Source: Gammaproteobacteria bacterium
GTDB lineage: Bacteria > Pseudomonadota > Gammaproteobacteria > Steroidobacterales > Steroidobacteraceae
Assembly (NCBI GenBank): GCA_027452045.1
Contig: DAIDHH010000180.1
Coordinates: 1-37,084, forward strand
Length of the DNA stretch: 37,084 nt
Direction of reading: 5' to 3'
Positions 15,180 to 22,797 of the stretch are shown here, piece after piece. Under the pieces are notes generated by a model. It was not told the origin of the DNA, searched no databases, and saw nothing but the letters and a program-made list of their open reading frames with translations. The translations under genes and the position numbers were made by a program. The stretch's first letter is position 1; each line of letters starts with the position of its first letter.

Positions 15180-15281
15180 ATGTCCGTCAAAATCGCTATC
15201 CGCCCGGCAGTGCCTCTTGCGGCCGCGAGCCTCCTCGCACTGAGCGTCAACAGAGGCAGGCGAGGACGCGGAGTGCTATGA
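15180..15281 (+). CDS. 33-residue signal-peptide-like ORF
   Basis: Encodes 33 residues with a basic start and hydrophobic core, MSVKIAIRPAVPLAAASLLA, then a basic end RGRRGRGVL. GGGAG lies 8 nt before the ATG. The stop overlaps the next ATG (ATGA), suggesting coupling. The start of the protein recalls the signal peptides of the PEP-CTERM array (MKLKIAALLSAAALLGAA). It may be the remaining 5' end of a PEP-CTERM gene that was replaced by the HTH gene, a leader peptide, or a small membrane protein. Confidence 0.45.
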   Translation: MSVKIAIRPAVPLAAASLLALSVNRGRRGRGVL

Positions 15282-15529
15282 GGGTGGGGGCGCGTAAACC
15301 GGTTCCGTCCGAGGGCCTGAGGCAGAACGTCCAGGCGCTCGATGATCAACTCGAGAGCCGCATTCTGCCGCTGCGTGAGGTGCGCCAGAGAGCCGAAGCC
15401 GCCGCGGTCCGGGAGGCGCTCGCCCTCACCGGCGGCAACATCTCCCGGGCGGCCGAGCTCCTCGGCGTGACGCGCCCGACGCTCTATGACCTCATGGAGC
15501 GCATCGCCCGACGGGCGCCGAACAAGTAA
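15278..15529 (+). CDS. Stand-alone PrsR-type helix-turn-helix protein
   Basis: An 83-residue protein equal to the DNA-binding end of PrsR without receiver or AAA+ domain. After a short unrelated start it reads [20 protein letters not shown], then [20 protein letters not shown] and LYDLMERIARRAPNK. Residues that define the PrsR Fis-type HTH are intact. GGAG lies 4 nt before ATG, and the ATG overlaps the stop of the 33-residue ORF. It is expressed from a predicted sigma-54 promoter with the same upstream motif as the PEP-CTERM genes. A protein with the binding domain alone could occupy PrsR sites without activating, acting as feedback inhibitor; this is inference. Confidence 0.75.
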   Translation: MRVGARKPVPSEGLRQNVQALDDQLESRILPLREVRQRAEAAAVREALALTGGNISRAAELLGVTRPTLYDLMERIARRAPNK

Positions 15530-15540
15530 AGCGAGGGGCC

Positions 15541-15558
15541 GGCGTGCGCGGGCACGCC
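15541..15558. terminator. Shared hairpin between convergent genes
   Basis: Perfect 7-bp stem GGCGTGC/GCACGCC with a 4-nt loop, in the 40-bp gap between the orphan HTH stop and the stop of the minus-strand PEP-CTERM gene. Confidence 0.6.
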
Positions 15559-15569
15559 TGCGGGCCGTA

Positions 15570-16349
15570 TCAGATGCTCACGCGGCGGCGGAGCGCAAAA
15601 CCGAGTGCCGCCGCCCCCGCGAGAAACAGCGCGAGCGTCGAGGGCTCGGGCACGGTGGCCTGATGAGTGTTGCTGCCGCTGATGGGGCTCGGGCCGTTCG
15701 AGCCCGATCCCCCAGCGCCTCCCGTGGCGCCCGGCGGATCGAGCAGGCTGCCCGAGCCCGTGCCCGAGGAGCCGCCGGAGTGGCCCGGGCTGCCCGTGCC
15801 GCCCGGAGTGCCGGAGTCACCGGACCCGCCACGCGGGTTGCTTCCGCTGGAATTCGAGCCTGAGTGGGCCGACGGGAGTGCGCCGCCGGGAAGGGTGACG
15901 TACGGGCCCCCGGGGTCGGAGGCGTAGCCCCCGGGCAGCTCATCCGGAACCCCGAAGTCCCCGAACCCATCGCTCGGGGAGAAGGCGTAATCGCCGGCGC
16001 CGGGATCCACGGACGGATCGGTCACTGTGGCGGAAGCCGGATCGGGCGCCGCAGTCGGGGAGGCGTTCGACACCTTGCCCGGTGCGGAAGATTCCGGCCG
16101 GGGAATGTTCGAGGCGGAAGGCTGCGCAGAAGCGCCCACGCCAGAGGGTTTCGCGTCGCCCGGGGGCGTGGGCAGGGCGGGTCCGGGAAGTCCCGCCTGG
16201 CGGCACGTCGGGACGCCTGCCTTGAGTGCGCAGATGGGCGCAGGAGCGCCGCTCGTATCGGGACCGCTGCGCACGATCATCCACCCGCTGGTCGGGAAGA
16301 ATCCGAACAGGAGCAGCAGCAGCAGCGGCCGTATGGTCTTGGCCTTCAT
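15570..16349 (-). CDS. PEP-CTERM protein with Gly/Ser/Pro-rich stalk
   Basis: A 259-residue protein: hydrophobic N-terminal signal or anchor (MKAKTIRPLLLLLLFGFF), a Cys pair in APICALKAGVPTCRQAG, a long low-complexity region rich in Gly, Ser and Pro (for example GGTGSPGHSGGSSGTGSGSL), then the sorting signal TVPEPSTLALFLAGAAALGF with tail RRRVSI. The stalk has no recognised domain and looks like an extended spacer or glycosylation region. The start could also be GTG 16418, which adds 23 polar residues before the hydrophobic stretch; ATG 16349 gives a normal signal peptide. No sigma-54 promoter or 17-bp motif is seen upstream, unlike most of the array. Confidence 0.82.
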   Translation of the reverse strand: MKAKTIRPLLLLLLFGFFPTSGWMIVRSGPDTSGAPAPICALKAGVPTCRQAGLPGPALPTPPGDAKPSGVGASAQPSASNIPRPESSAPGKVSNASPTAAPDPASATVTDPSVDPGAGDYAFSPSDGFGDFGVPDELPGGYASDPGGPYVTLPGGALPSAHSGSNSSGSNPRGGSGDSGTPGGTGSPGHSGGSSGTGSGSLLDPPGATGGAGGSGSNGPSPISGSNTHQATVPEPSTLALFLAGAAALGFALRRRVSI

Positions 16350-16764
16350 CGGCGGTATCGCCTTGGGATCCTCGGTGTTGTGAGGGGAATGCGAGGACCC
16401 CTTTATCTTGATGCGCACTCTAGCAGCTCACCCCATCTGTCGCAATATGGCGTCATTACATATTGCGCTGGAATTTGGCTGCTTTGCGCGCAATTGAGCC
16501 TCGTCGGTCCGGCGCCGCCGAGAGTCGAACGAGCCTCGGCATCGCGCGGCGGCATTCTGTCAACTCGCGCCGAGCTTCTGTCTCATCGACCGGTGTTATG
16601 TTGGATTGTGTCAGGCGCCGATGACACGGCAAATTGCGGTATTTCACGCAGTGACATTCTTGGTCACCTGCTGACCGCCTTCGGCACCGTAGCCGCGACA
16701 GTATGGATTTCGCGGTAAATTCAGCGTGTTGCATAGCCCAGTGGTTGTGACAGGTGAGCTGCAC

Positions 16765-16780
16765 GTCTGCGCCGGCAGAC
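16765..16780 (+). promoter_or_regulatory. Inverted repeat upstream of FnIII lipoprotein 1
   Basis: GTCTGC-GCCG-GCAGAC, centred 85 bp upstream of the -24 GG. The same dyad occurs at the matching place upstream of the paralog. Candidate activator site. Confidence 0.55.
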
Positions 16781-16855
16781 AGATCCGGTCTCGAGGCGCC
16801 GACGACGCCCGGCAAGAATCAAGCAACTATTTGAATATCATGAAGTTTCAGGCAG

Positions 16856-16871
16856 TGGCACGCTGGTTGCA
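16856..16871 (+). promoter_or_regulatory. Sigma-54 promoter of FnIII lipoprotein 1
   Basis: TGGCACGCTGGTTGCA is a perfect match to the -24/-12 consensus. The -12 GC is about 104 nt from the ATG. Confidence 0.9.
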
Positions 16872-16973
16872 TTAGTGGTCCGGCGCCACCCGAAAGTCCG
16901 CGCGGACGACCGAGGTGGCGGCGCTGGTGCAAGACCCGAGGGCTTCGGCTCCGGGCACGAGGAGTCGAAAGGT

Positions 16974-17684
16974 ATGCGTGCAGTGTCGATCCGGGGCGTC
17001 TCATTTGCGGTGATCATGTTGGCTGCGCTCGCCGGTTGCGGCGGCGGGGGGGCGCCAGCCAATCCCACCGCTTCCCTATCGGCAAAGGCGAATTCACTGA
17101 GCTGGCCGTCGGCGACCTCGACGTCCTCAACGACTTCGACGCCGACTGCCTCACTCACGCTCTTCGGCTCTCCGCCGAGCACCGTCACGGTGGGCCAGGC
17201 CTATGGCTTCACCCCCTCGGTGAGCAACTCGGGCGGCACGGTGACCTTCAGCATCAAGAACGCGCCCAGATGGGCGAGCTTCAACAGCAGCACCGGCAAG
17301 CTCTCCGGTACGCCGCAGTCGGCCAATGCGGGCACCTACGCCAATATCCAGATTTCGGCGAGCAATGGGCAGTCGAGCGCATCGCTCCCCGCGTTTTCCA
17401 TCACCGTGATCGAGTCGGGCGCCGCCACCGGCAGTGCCGATGTCTCCTGGACGCCGCCCACCACCAATACCGATGGCTCGACCCTCACGGACCTCGCAGG
17501 CTACACCATCTATTACGGCACGAGCCCCGGCTCGCTCACCCAGACGGTGCAGATCACGAACGTCGGTCTCAGCAACTACGTCGTGAGTGGACTGACCTCG
17601 GGAACGTGGTACTTCGCGGTAACGGCCTACACCTCGAGTGGCGCGCAGAGCGGTCTCTCGAACGTGGCGAGCAAGACGATCTGA
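16974..17684 (+). CDS. Lipoprotein with putative Ig (He_PIG-like) and fibronectin type III domains, copy 1
   Basis: A 236-residue lipoprotein with signal MRAVSIRGVSFAVIMLAALA and lipobox LAGC, then a Ser/Thr/Pro-rich linker. An Ig-like module (VTVGQAYGFTPSVSNSGGTV and PRWASFNSSTGKLSGTPQSA) resembles the putative Ig domain family He_PIG. A fibronectin type III module follows (ADVSWTPPTTNTDGSTLTDL, GYTIYYGTSPGSL, GTWYFAVTAYTSSG). Likely an adhesive outer-membrane or matrix protein. The start at 16974 follows GGAGTCGAAAGGT; upstream in-frame codons overlap the promoter leader. The paralog lies 1,169 bp downstream with the same orientation. Confidence 0.9.
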   Translation: MRAVSIRGVSFAVIMLAALAGCGGGGAPANPTASLSAKANSLSWPSATSTSSTTSTPTASLTLFGSPPSTVTVGQAYGFTPSVSNSGGTVTFSIKNAPRWASFNSSTGKLSGTPQSANAGTYANIQISASNGQSSASLPAFSITVIESGAATGSADVSWTPPTTNTDGSTLTDLAGYTIYYGTSPGSLTQTVQITNVGLSNYVVSGLTSGTWYFAVTAYTSSGAQSGLSNVASKTI

Positions 17685-17929
17685 TCTTGCGAGCGGCGCG
17701 CCGCGCGCCGGCTGCGGTTCGCTCGGCGACGGTGAGCGCGTCCAAGGCGCTCTTGCGGAAACTACCTACGGCGTGTTGGTTTGTCCCTAGTGAGGCAAGT
17801 CCTGTGCCGCTTCACGTGTTGACATTCCGGGTCACCCGCTGACGCGGCCCGGCAGCGTAACCGCGGCCGCAGTGCTTTCAGCGGCGATTCATGCGCTTGC
17901 AGCGCCTACCCGCAGTGCAGTCACAACTT

Positions 17930-17951
17930 GGCGTCTGCATCCGCAGACGCC
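17930..17951 (+). promoter_or_regulatory. Inverted repeat upstream of FnIII lipoprotein 2
   Basis: Perfect 9-bp arms GGCGTCTGC/GCAGACGCC around ATCC, centred 84 bp upstream of the -24 GG. Its core matches the dyad at 16765-16780. Confidence 0.6.
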
Positions 17952-18022
17952 GCCCCTTCGACGGTCTGTGACGCGGATGCGCTCGTCGCGCATAAGTCAT
18001 TGATTCTTCGTCGATAAATCCA

Positions 18023-18038
18023 TGGCATGCAAGTTGCT
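18023..18038 (+). promoter_or_regulatory. Sigma-54 promoter of FnIII lipoprotein 2
   Basis: TGGCATGCAAGTTGCT matches the -24/-12 consensus with correct spacing. The -12 GC is about 106 nt from the ATG, nearly the same as for copy 1. Confidence 0.88.
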
Positions 18039-18142
18039 CCCAGGCCTCCCTGCCTGCTCGCGAGATCGCACTCGATCTCGAGGACAGCGACATCAGGTGC
18101 AAGACCCGCGGGCGCCGCCCCGGGTTGGAGGACTCAAGGAAC

Positions 18143-18874
18143 ATGCGTACCCTTTCAATCCGAACCCTCTGTGGTGCGGTGCTCATATCGGTCGTGCTGG
18201 CGGGGTGTGGTGGAGGAGGGGCGGCGTCACCATCGGCGTCGATCTCTTCGTCCAAATCGATATTGCCTCCAGCGTCTTCTTCGACCGCGACTGCCACGTC
18301 CAAATCGACCTCACCGGCCTTGGAGCCGGGCTGGGGTGCGCCGCTCTCCCTGTCCGGCACTCCCCTGCCCACCGTCACGGCCGGGCAGGCCTACCACTTC
18401 ACTCCCGCGGTGAGCAATGCGAGCGGGACGGTGACGTTCCATATCCAGAACGCGCCGCGTTGGGCGACCTTCAATGCCAGCACCGGCACGCTCTCCGGGA
18501 CACCTGCGGCGGCCGATGCCGCCACGTACGGCAATATCGTGATCTCCGCGAGTACCGCGCAGGGGACCGCTTCCCTTGCAGCCTTCTCCATCGTGGTGCT
18601 CGAGGCCAATTCGGGCACCGGCAGCGCCGATGTCTCCTGGGCGCCGCCCACCACCAATACCGATGGCTCGACGCTCACGAACCTCGCGGGCTACACCATT
18701 TACTACGGCACGAGCCCCGGCTCGCTCACCCAGAAGGTCGAGATCACCAACGTCGGCCTCACGGACTACCTCATCAGCGGTCTCTCCTCGGGCACCTGGT
18801 ACTTCGCGGTAACGGCCTACACCTCGAGTGGCTCGCAGAGCAGTCTCTCGAACGTGGCCAGCAAGACGATCTGA
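18143..18874 (+). CDS. Lipoprotein with putative Ig (He_PIG-like) and fibronectin type III domains, copy 2
   Basis: A 243-residue paralog of the gene at 16974. Signal MRTLSIRTLCGAVLISVVLA with lipobox LAGC; Ser/Thr-rich linker longer than in copy 1; Ig-like module (VTAGQAYHFTPAVSNASGTV, PRWATFNASTGTLSGTPAAA); FnIII module (ADVSWAPPTTNTDGSTLTNL, GYTIYYGTSPGSL, GTWYFAVTAYTSSG). The FnIII half is nearly identical to copy 1, while the linker and Ig half have diverged. AAGGAAC lies just before ATG. A tandem duplication that included the promoter explains the pair. Confidence 0.9.
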   Translation: MRTLSIRTLCGAVLISVVLAGCGGGGAASPSASISSSKSILPPASSSTATATSKSTSPALEPGWGAPLSLSGTPLPTVTAGQAYHFTPAVSNASGTVTFHIQNAPRWATFNASTGTLSGTPAAADAATYGNIVISASTAQGTASLAAFSIVVLEANSGTGSADVSWAPPTTNTDGSTLTNLAGYTIYYGTSPGSLTQKVEITNVGLTDYLISGLSSGTWYFAVTAYTSSGSQSSLSNVASKTI

Positions 18875-18878
18875 CCTC

Positions 18879-18908
18879 CCGGGCGGTGCCCAGGCCCGTA
18901 GCGCCCGG
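18879..18908 (+). terminator. Possible terminator after FnIII lipoprotein 2
   Basis: 7-bp stem CCGGGCG/CGCCCGG with a 16-nt loop, starting 4 bp past the stop. No T-run follows closely. Confidence 0.45.
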
Positions 18909-19294
18909 ATCGATTAAAGAGGTGAACCTGAACCCGACCTGAATCGAACGGCATAAGTAAGAAGGGGGCGGCCCGATCCGCGAGGGCTCGAGGCGCACCC
19001 GGACCGGGCACGAATTGCGACGTGGTTCCGTGCGATGCCCCACCTATTACGGTCAAATTCCCTCCAGGCCACCGTTTCGTGGCGGGGTGCTCCCGTCCGC
19101 AAACTGGTAACATAATCAACGAATAGCATCGGCACGCTCGGGGTGTCGGTTGTCCCCGATCGGCTACGGGATTGCGGCAGTCTTTGACCAGCCGGTATCC
19201 TCGCGCCCTGCGCTGCACACCATGGACGCGCCGCGCCCCACGGTTTGTCGCCGTGGCGAGAGGACTACCCACTGCGCCTGTGGAGAAACGAAGC
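18909..19294. other. Leader region of prsT and the EPS operon
   Basis: About 390 bp with no supported gene. This should carry the main promoter of prsT and perhaps the EPS operon. I see no sigma-54 element with correct spacing and no 17-bp motif. A GCCAC-CGTTTC-GTGGC inverted repeat near 19066-19081 could be an operator. Confidence 0.45.
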
Positions 19295-22087
19295 ATGAGG
19301 AATTGGCTTGGCGTGAGTCCAGCTCGGGCGGGACGCTTTGGCACACTGCTCACCCTTCTCGCGTTGAGCGGGTGCGGCATGTTCCTGACTCCCCACTACC
19401 GCATCGAGCGGGCCCAGCGGGAGATCAAAGCCGGTGAGTGGCAGGATGCGGCCTTCGATCTGCGCGCGGCGCTGCAGAAGGAGCCGAAGAACACCCAGGC
19501 GTGGCTCATGCTCACGGGATTGTCGCTCGATGCCGGTGACCCGGGCGGCGCGGCCTCATCACTCGCCCACGCACGCTCGGCAGGCGCGAAGGGCCCCGAG
19601 GTCGATGCGCTTCGGGCGCGGGTCTTGCTCGCCACCGGCAAGGCCCAGGCGCTCCTCGATGCGCTCGCGCACCGATCGATCCAGCTTCCGGAGCCCGGGC
19701 TCACTTTGACGCGGTCCCGCGCGCTCCTCGCCACGGGGCATCCCGATGAGGCGATCGCGTTGCTCAATCCGCTTCTCGCGCAGCAACCGGGTCTTACCTC
19801 CGCGCAGGACCTCCTCGCCGAAGCCCTCGCCCAGGAGGGCAAGCTCGAACCGGCGCTGAAGCAGCTCGAGAGCGCCGCGCGGCTTAACCCCAAATCCTCC
19901 GAGCCGCCGCTCCTTGAAGGGCGGATCGATGAGTGGCTCGGACAGTTTCCGGCCGCCGAGCAGGCCCTCGAGCGCTCGCTCAAGCGCATGCCGGCGTCCG
20001 AGCCCATCACCCACCGTGTGACGGCCCTGATCGCTCTCACCGAAACGCGCCTCGCGCTGGGTGAGCTCGATGCGGCCGCCAAGAGCCAGGCGGTCCTCGG
20101 GAAGCTCGAGCCGCAGTCCCCGGCGACGATGCTGCTCGATGCGCGTATCAAGCTCGCGCGCAAGGACCTGGTGGGCGGCACGACCGAGCTCGAGCGGGTG
20201 GTGGAGAACGCTCCCGACTTCGTGCAGGCGCGCATGGCGCTCGGCGCGGCGCTCCTGCAAAGCGGCGATCTCGAGCAGGCGCAGCAACAGCTCCAGCGGG
20301 TGGTCTCCGAGACCCCCGACAATCTCCAGGCGAGAAAGCTCCTCGCGGATGTGCAGTTGAAGCTCGACCAGCCCGGAGCGGCGATGAGCGTGCTCACGCC
20401 CGCCCTCGGCGCCCCGAACCTCGATCCGCAGATCCTCTCCCTCTACAGCGAGGCGGCGCGCCGCACCGGCAACTCCCAGGCGCTGGTCCAGGCGCTCGAG
20501 CACACCCTGCGCGAGCACCCGAATGACACGGCCGCCGCCGACAATCTCGCGGCCGTGTACCTTGGCACCGGCCAGGCGGCGCAGGCGCTCTCGCTTCTTG
20601 AGAAGACCCAGGACACGGGGGATCTGCGGCGCGACAAGCTGCTCATCACCGCGCTCCTCGCCACTCGCGGCCCCGATGCCGCCAGCCAGCAGGTCGATGC
20701 GCTCGTGGCCGCTCATCCGCATGATGCGGGAACGCTCGATCTCGCGGCTTCCTATGCGGTCTCGCAGAGCCAGCTCGACCGGGCGCGCGCGTTCCTGCGC
20801 CAGGCGCTCGCCGCGCATCCGAACGACCTTACCTCGGTGATCGATCTTGCGCACGTGGAAGAGGCCGAGGGAGATGCCGCCGCCGCGCAGCGCCGCCTGA
20901 GCGCCGTGCTCACCGCGCACCCTGACGTACTCCCGGTCCGTCTGGCGCTCGCCGATGCGCTGATGCGCACCCGATCCCTGGCCCAGGCGCGCACCGTGTT
21001 GCTGGGGGCGAAGAACGCGGACAAATCCTCGGACGTGCAGTTCGGGCTCGCCCAGGTGGCGCTCGCCCAGGGCGATCTCGCCGCGGCGAACACGGCCTTC
21101 GATCGAGGCATCGCCGCAGAGGCCAGCAAGACCGCGCTTATCGAGGACGCGGGCCTGCTCCTCATGCAGGCCAACCAGTATTCCGCCGCGCTCAATCGCT
21201 TTACCCAGGCCACGACGGCAGAGCCCAAGAACGCGCTCTACTGGCTGAACAGCGCACGCGCCCAGCTCGCACTCAACGAGCCGGCCGCGGCCCGCTCGTC
21301 TTTGCAGAAGGCCGCCCAGTTGCAACCAAACTGGCTGCCCGTGGTGAGCACGCTCGCACTGATGGACCTGCGGGCGGGCAATGGGCCGGCGGCGCTCTCG
21401 CGTGCCGAGGCGCTGATCGCCAGCCAGCCGAAGAGCGCCGAGGCCATGGCCCTCAAGGGCGATGTGGAGCTGGCGCTGCATCAGCCGGCCGCGGCCATTA
21501 CCGCCTACACCGCGGCCCAGGCGCTCGGACCCAGTGCCGATGTGGCCGTGAAGCTCTATCACGCGCGTCTCCTTGCGCACACGCCGGATCCGAGCCAGCC
21601 GCTTCAGGCGTGGCTCAAGCGCTCCCCGAATGACTGGCGGGTGCGCGGCGTGCTCGGCAATTACTACCTTGCCGTGCATTCGCCGCGCCAGGCCGTGCAG
21701 GAATTCCGGGCGGTGCTGAAAGCGCAGCCGAACGATGTGATCGCGCTCAACAACCTCGCCTGGACCTTGAGTCAGACCGGGGACCCGCAGGCCGAGGCCA
21801 TGGCCGAGCGCGCCTATCAGCTCGCACCGAAGTCCGCGGGCGTGAACGACACCCTCGGATGGATTCTTGCGCAGAAGGGGCAGGGGGCCCAGGCGCTGCC
21901 CTACCTCGCGCGGGCCGTGAAACTCGCTCCCGCCGACCCGGATCTCGCGTATCACTACGCCTACGTGCTCTCCAAGACCGGCCAGGCGGCCGAGGCGCGG
22001 GAGATCCTCTCGAAGATCCTCGCGAGCCCGCATCCCTTCGATGCCCGGCAGAAGGCGCAGCGGCTGCTCGCCACCCTCGGGGCTTGA
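19295..22087 (+). CDS. prsT: PEP-CTERM system TPR-repeat lipoprotein PrsT
   Basis: A 930-residue lipoprotein. Signal MRNWLGVSPARAGRFGTLLT continues to lipobox LALSGC. The rest is a solenoid of tetratricopeptide repeats with repeated patterns such as GEWQDAAFDLRAALQKEP, GDLEQAQQQLQRVVSETPDN and AVQEFRAVLKAQPNDVIALN, ending in PFDARQKAQRLLATLGA. Length and architecture match PrsT (TIGR02917), found with exosortase A systems. Likely an envelope scaffold for EPS export or PEP-CTERM handling. The start at 19295 follows GGAG with a 10-nt gap and gives a proper lipoprotein signal; the open frame back to 19172 lacks one. Confidence 0.93.
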   Translation: MRNWLGVSPARAGRFGTLLTLLALSGCGMFLTPHYRIERAQREIKAGEWQDAAFDLRAALQKEPKNTQAWLMLTGLSLDAGDPGGAASSLAHARSAGAKGPEVDALRARVLLATGKAQALLDALAHRSIQLPEPGLTLTRSRALLATGHPDEAIALLNPLLAQQPGLTSAQDLLAEALAQEGKLEPALKQLESAARLNPKSSEPPLLEGRIDEWLGQFPAAEQALERSLKRMPASEPITHRVTALIALTETRLALGELDAAAKSQAVLGKLEPQSPATMLLDARIKLARKDLVGGTTELERVVENAPDFVQARMALGAALLQSGDLEQAQQQLQRVVSETPDNLQARKLLADVQLKLDQPGAAMSVLTPALGAPNLDPQILSLYSEAARRTGNSQALVQALEHTLREHPNDTAAADNLAAVYLGTGQAAQALSLLEKTQDTGDLRRDKLLITALLATRGPDAASQQVDALVAAHPHDAGTLDLAASYAVSQSQLDRARAFLRQALAAHPNDLTSVIDLAHVEEAEGDAAAAQRRLSAVLTAHPDVLPVRLALADALMRTRSLAQARTVLLGAKNADKSSDVQFGLAQVALAQGDLAAANTAFDRGIAAEASKTALIEDAGLLLMQANQYSAALNRFTQATTAEPKNALYWLNSARAQLALNEPAAARSSLQKAAQLQPNWLPVVSTLALMDLRAGNGPAALSRAEALIASQPKSAEAMALKGDVELALHQPAAAITAYTAAQALGPSADVAVKLYHARLLAHTPDPSQPLQAWLKRSPNDWRVRGVLGNYYLAVHSPRQAVQEFRAVLKAQPNDVIALNNLAWTLSQTGDPQAEAMAERAYQLAPKSAGVNDTLGWILAQKGQGAQALPYLARAVKLAPADPDLAYHYAYVLSKTGQAAEAREILSKILASPHPFDARQKAQRLLATLGA

Positions 22088-22144
22088 GCGGCGCTTGAGA
22101 CCCCAACCACAGACCACGGTAACACTTTCGGCTAGGCTGACATT

Positions 22145-22783
22145 ATGTTGCGACACATTTCACGAATTTCGGGGCTGATCGCAGCCGGCGCACTCGCGCT
22201 CGCTCTCTCGTGCCTGCCTGCCTGGGCCCAAGCGACCAAGGTGGCGCCCATCGTTTCCCACCCGAGCGGCCCAGTCGCCAAGAACTACGTCATCGGACCG
22301 GGGGATGTGCTCGACATCTTCGTCTGGCAGAACCCGGACCTCTCGCAGAAGGCCGTGCCGGTGCGCCCCGACGGCCGCATCTCCACCCCCCTCATCTCCA
22401 ACATCATGGCCGCCGGCAAGACACCGGTGGAGCTCGGGGAGGCCATGGACAAGGCACTCAGCCAGTACATCCGCTCGCCCCGGGTGACGGTCATCGTCGA
22501 AAACGCCATGAGCGTGTTGAGCCAGGTGCAGGTGATCGGACAGGTCGTGCATCCGGAATCCATTCCCTATCACGAAGGCATGACGGTGCTCGATGTGGTG
22601 CTCGCCGCCGGTGGGCTCACGCCGTATGCCTCGGGCAACAGCGCGAAGCTCGAGCGCAAGGTCGATGGCAAGGAGGAAACGCTGCACGTGCGCCTCTCGA
22701 GTCTCCTCAACGGCGGCGACCTGTCGCAGAACCTCAAAGTGCAGCCCGGCGACGTGCTGGTCGTGCCGGAATCCCTGTTCTAG
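22145..22783 (+). CDS. XrtA/PEP-CTERM system exopolysaccharide export protein
   Basis: A 212-residue periplasmic protein of the Wza/polysaccharide biosynthesis-export family (TIGR03027 type). Signal peptide with LIAAGALALALSCLPAWA, then the export-domain motif YVIGPGDVLDIFVWQNPDLS, VPVRPDGRISTPLISNI, and a SLBB-like part (VQVIGQVVHPESIPYHEGMT, VLDVVLAAGGLTPYA) ending in LKVQPGDVLVVPESLF. It should form the periplasmic and outer-membrane channel for the polysaccharide. Shorter than Wza and without a lipobox, as usual in this subfamily. 57 bp after prsT and 14 bp before the chain-length gene, so probably co-transcribed. Confidence 0.93.
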   Translation: MLRHISRISGLIAAGALALALSCLPAWAQATKVAPIVSHPSGPVAKNYVIGPGDVLDIFVWQNPDLSQKAVPVRPDGRISTPLISNIMAAGKTPVELGEAMDKALSQYIRSPRVTVIVENAMSVLSQVQVIGQVVHPESIPYHEGMTVLDVVLAAGGLTPYASGNSAKLERKVDGKEETLHVRLSSLLNGGDLSQNLKVQPGDVLVVPESLF

Positions 22784-22797
22784 GCGCCGAGGACCCG

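Larger units (their letters stand above)
16350..16973. other. Divergent intergenic region with the FnIII lipoprotein 1 control elements
   Basis: No gene is seen. The right part contains a conserved block at 16652-16675 (21 of 24 bases match 17820-17843), the GTCTGC dyad at 16765 and the sigma-54 promoter at 16856, at the same offsets as upstream of the second lipoprotein. The left part must hold the promoter of the minus-strand PEP-CTERM gene, but I cannot pick one. Confidence 0.6.
17685..18142. other. Intergenic region with FnIII lipoprotein 2 control elements
   Basis: No gene is seen. It repeats the control region of copy 1: conserved block 17820-17843, dyad 17930-17951 and sigma-54 promoter 18023-18038. 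A GC-rich palindromic run soon after the copy 1 stop may serve as its terminator. Confidence 0.6.

Noticed and set aside
17795-17809. Minus-strand CGGCACAGGACTTGC resembling a sigma-54 promoter between the two FnIII lipoprotein genes
   Set aside because: There is no minus-strand gene downstream, no 17-bp motif at the expected distance, and it is not conserved in the paralogous region near 16620.
19559-22156. Minus-strand frame of 865 codons opposite prsT
   Set aside because: Antisense shadow of the repetitive TPR gene; no signal, motif or ribosome site.
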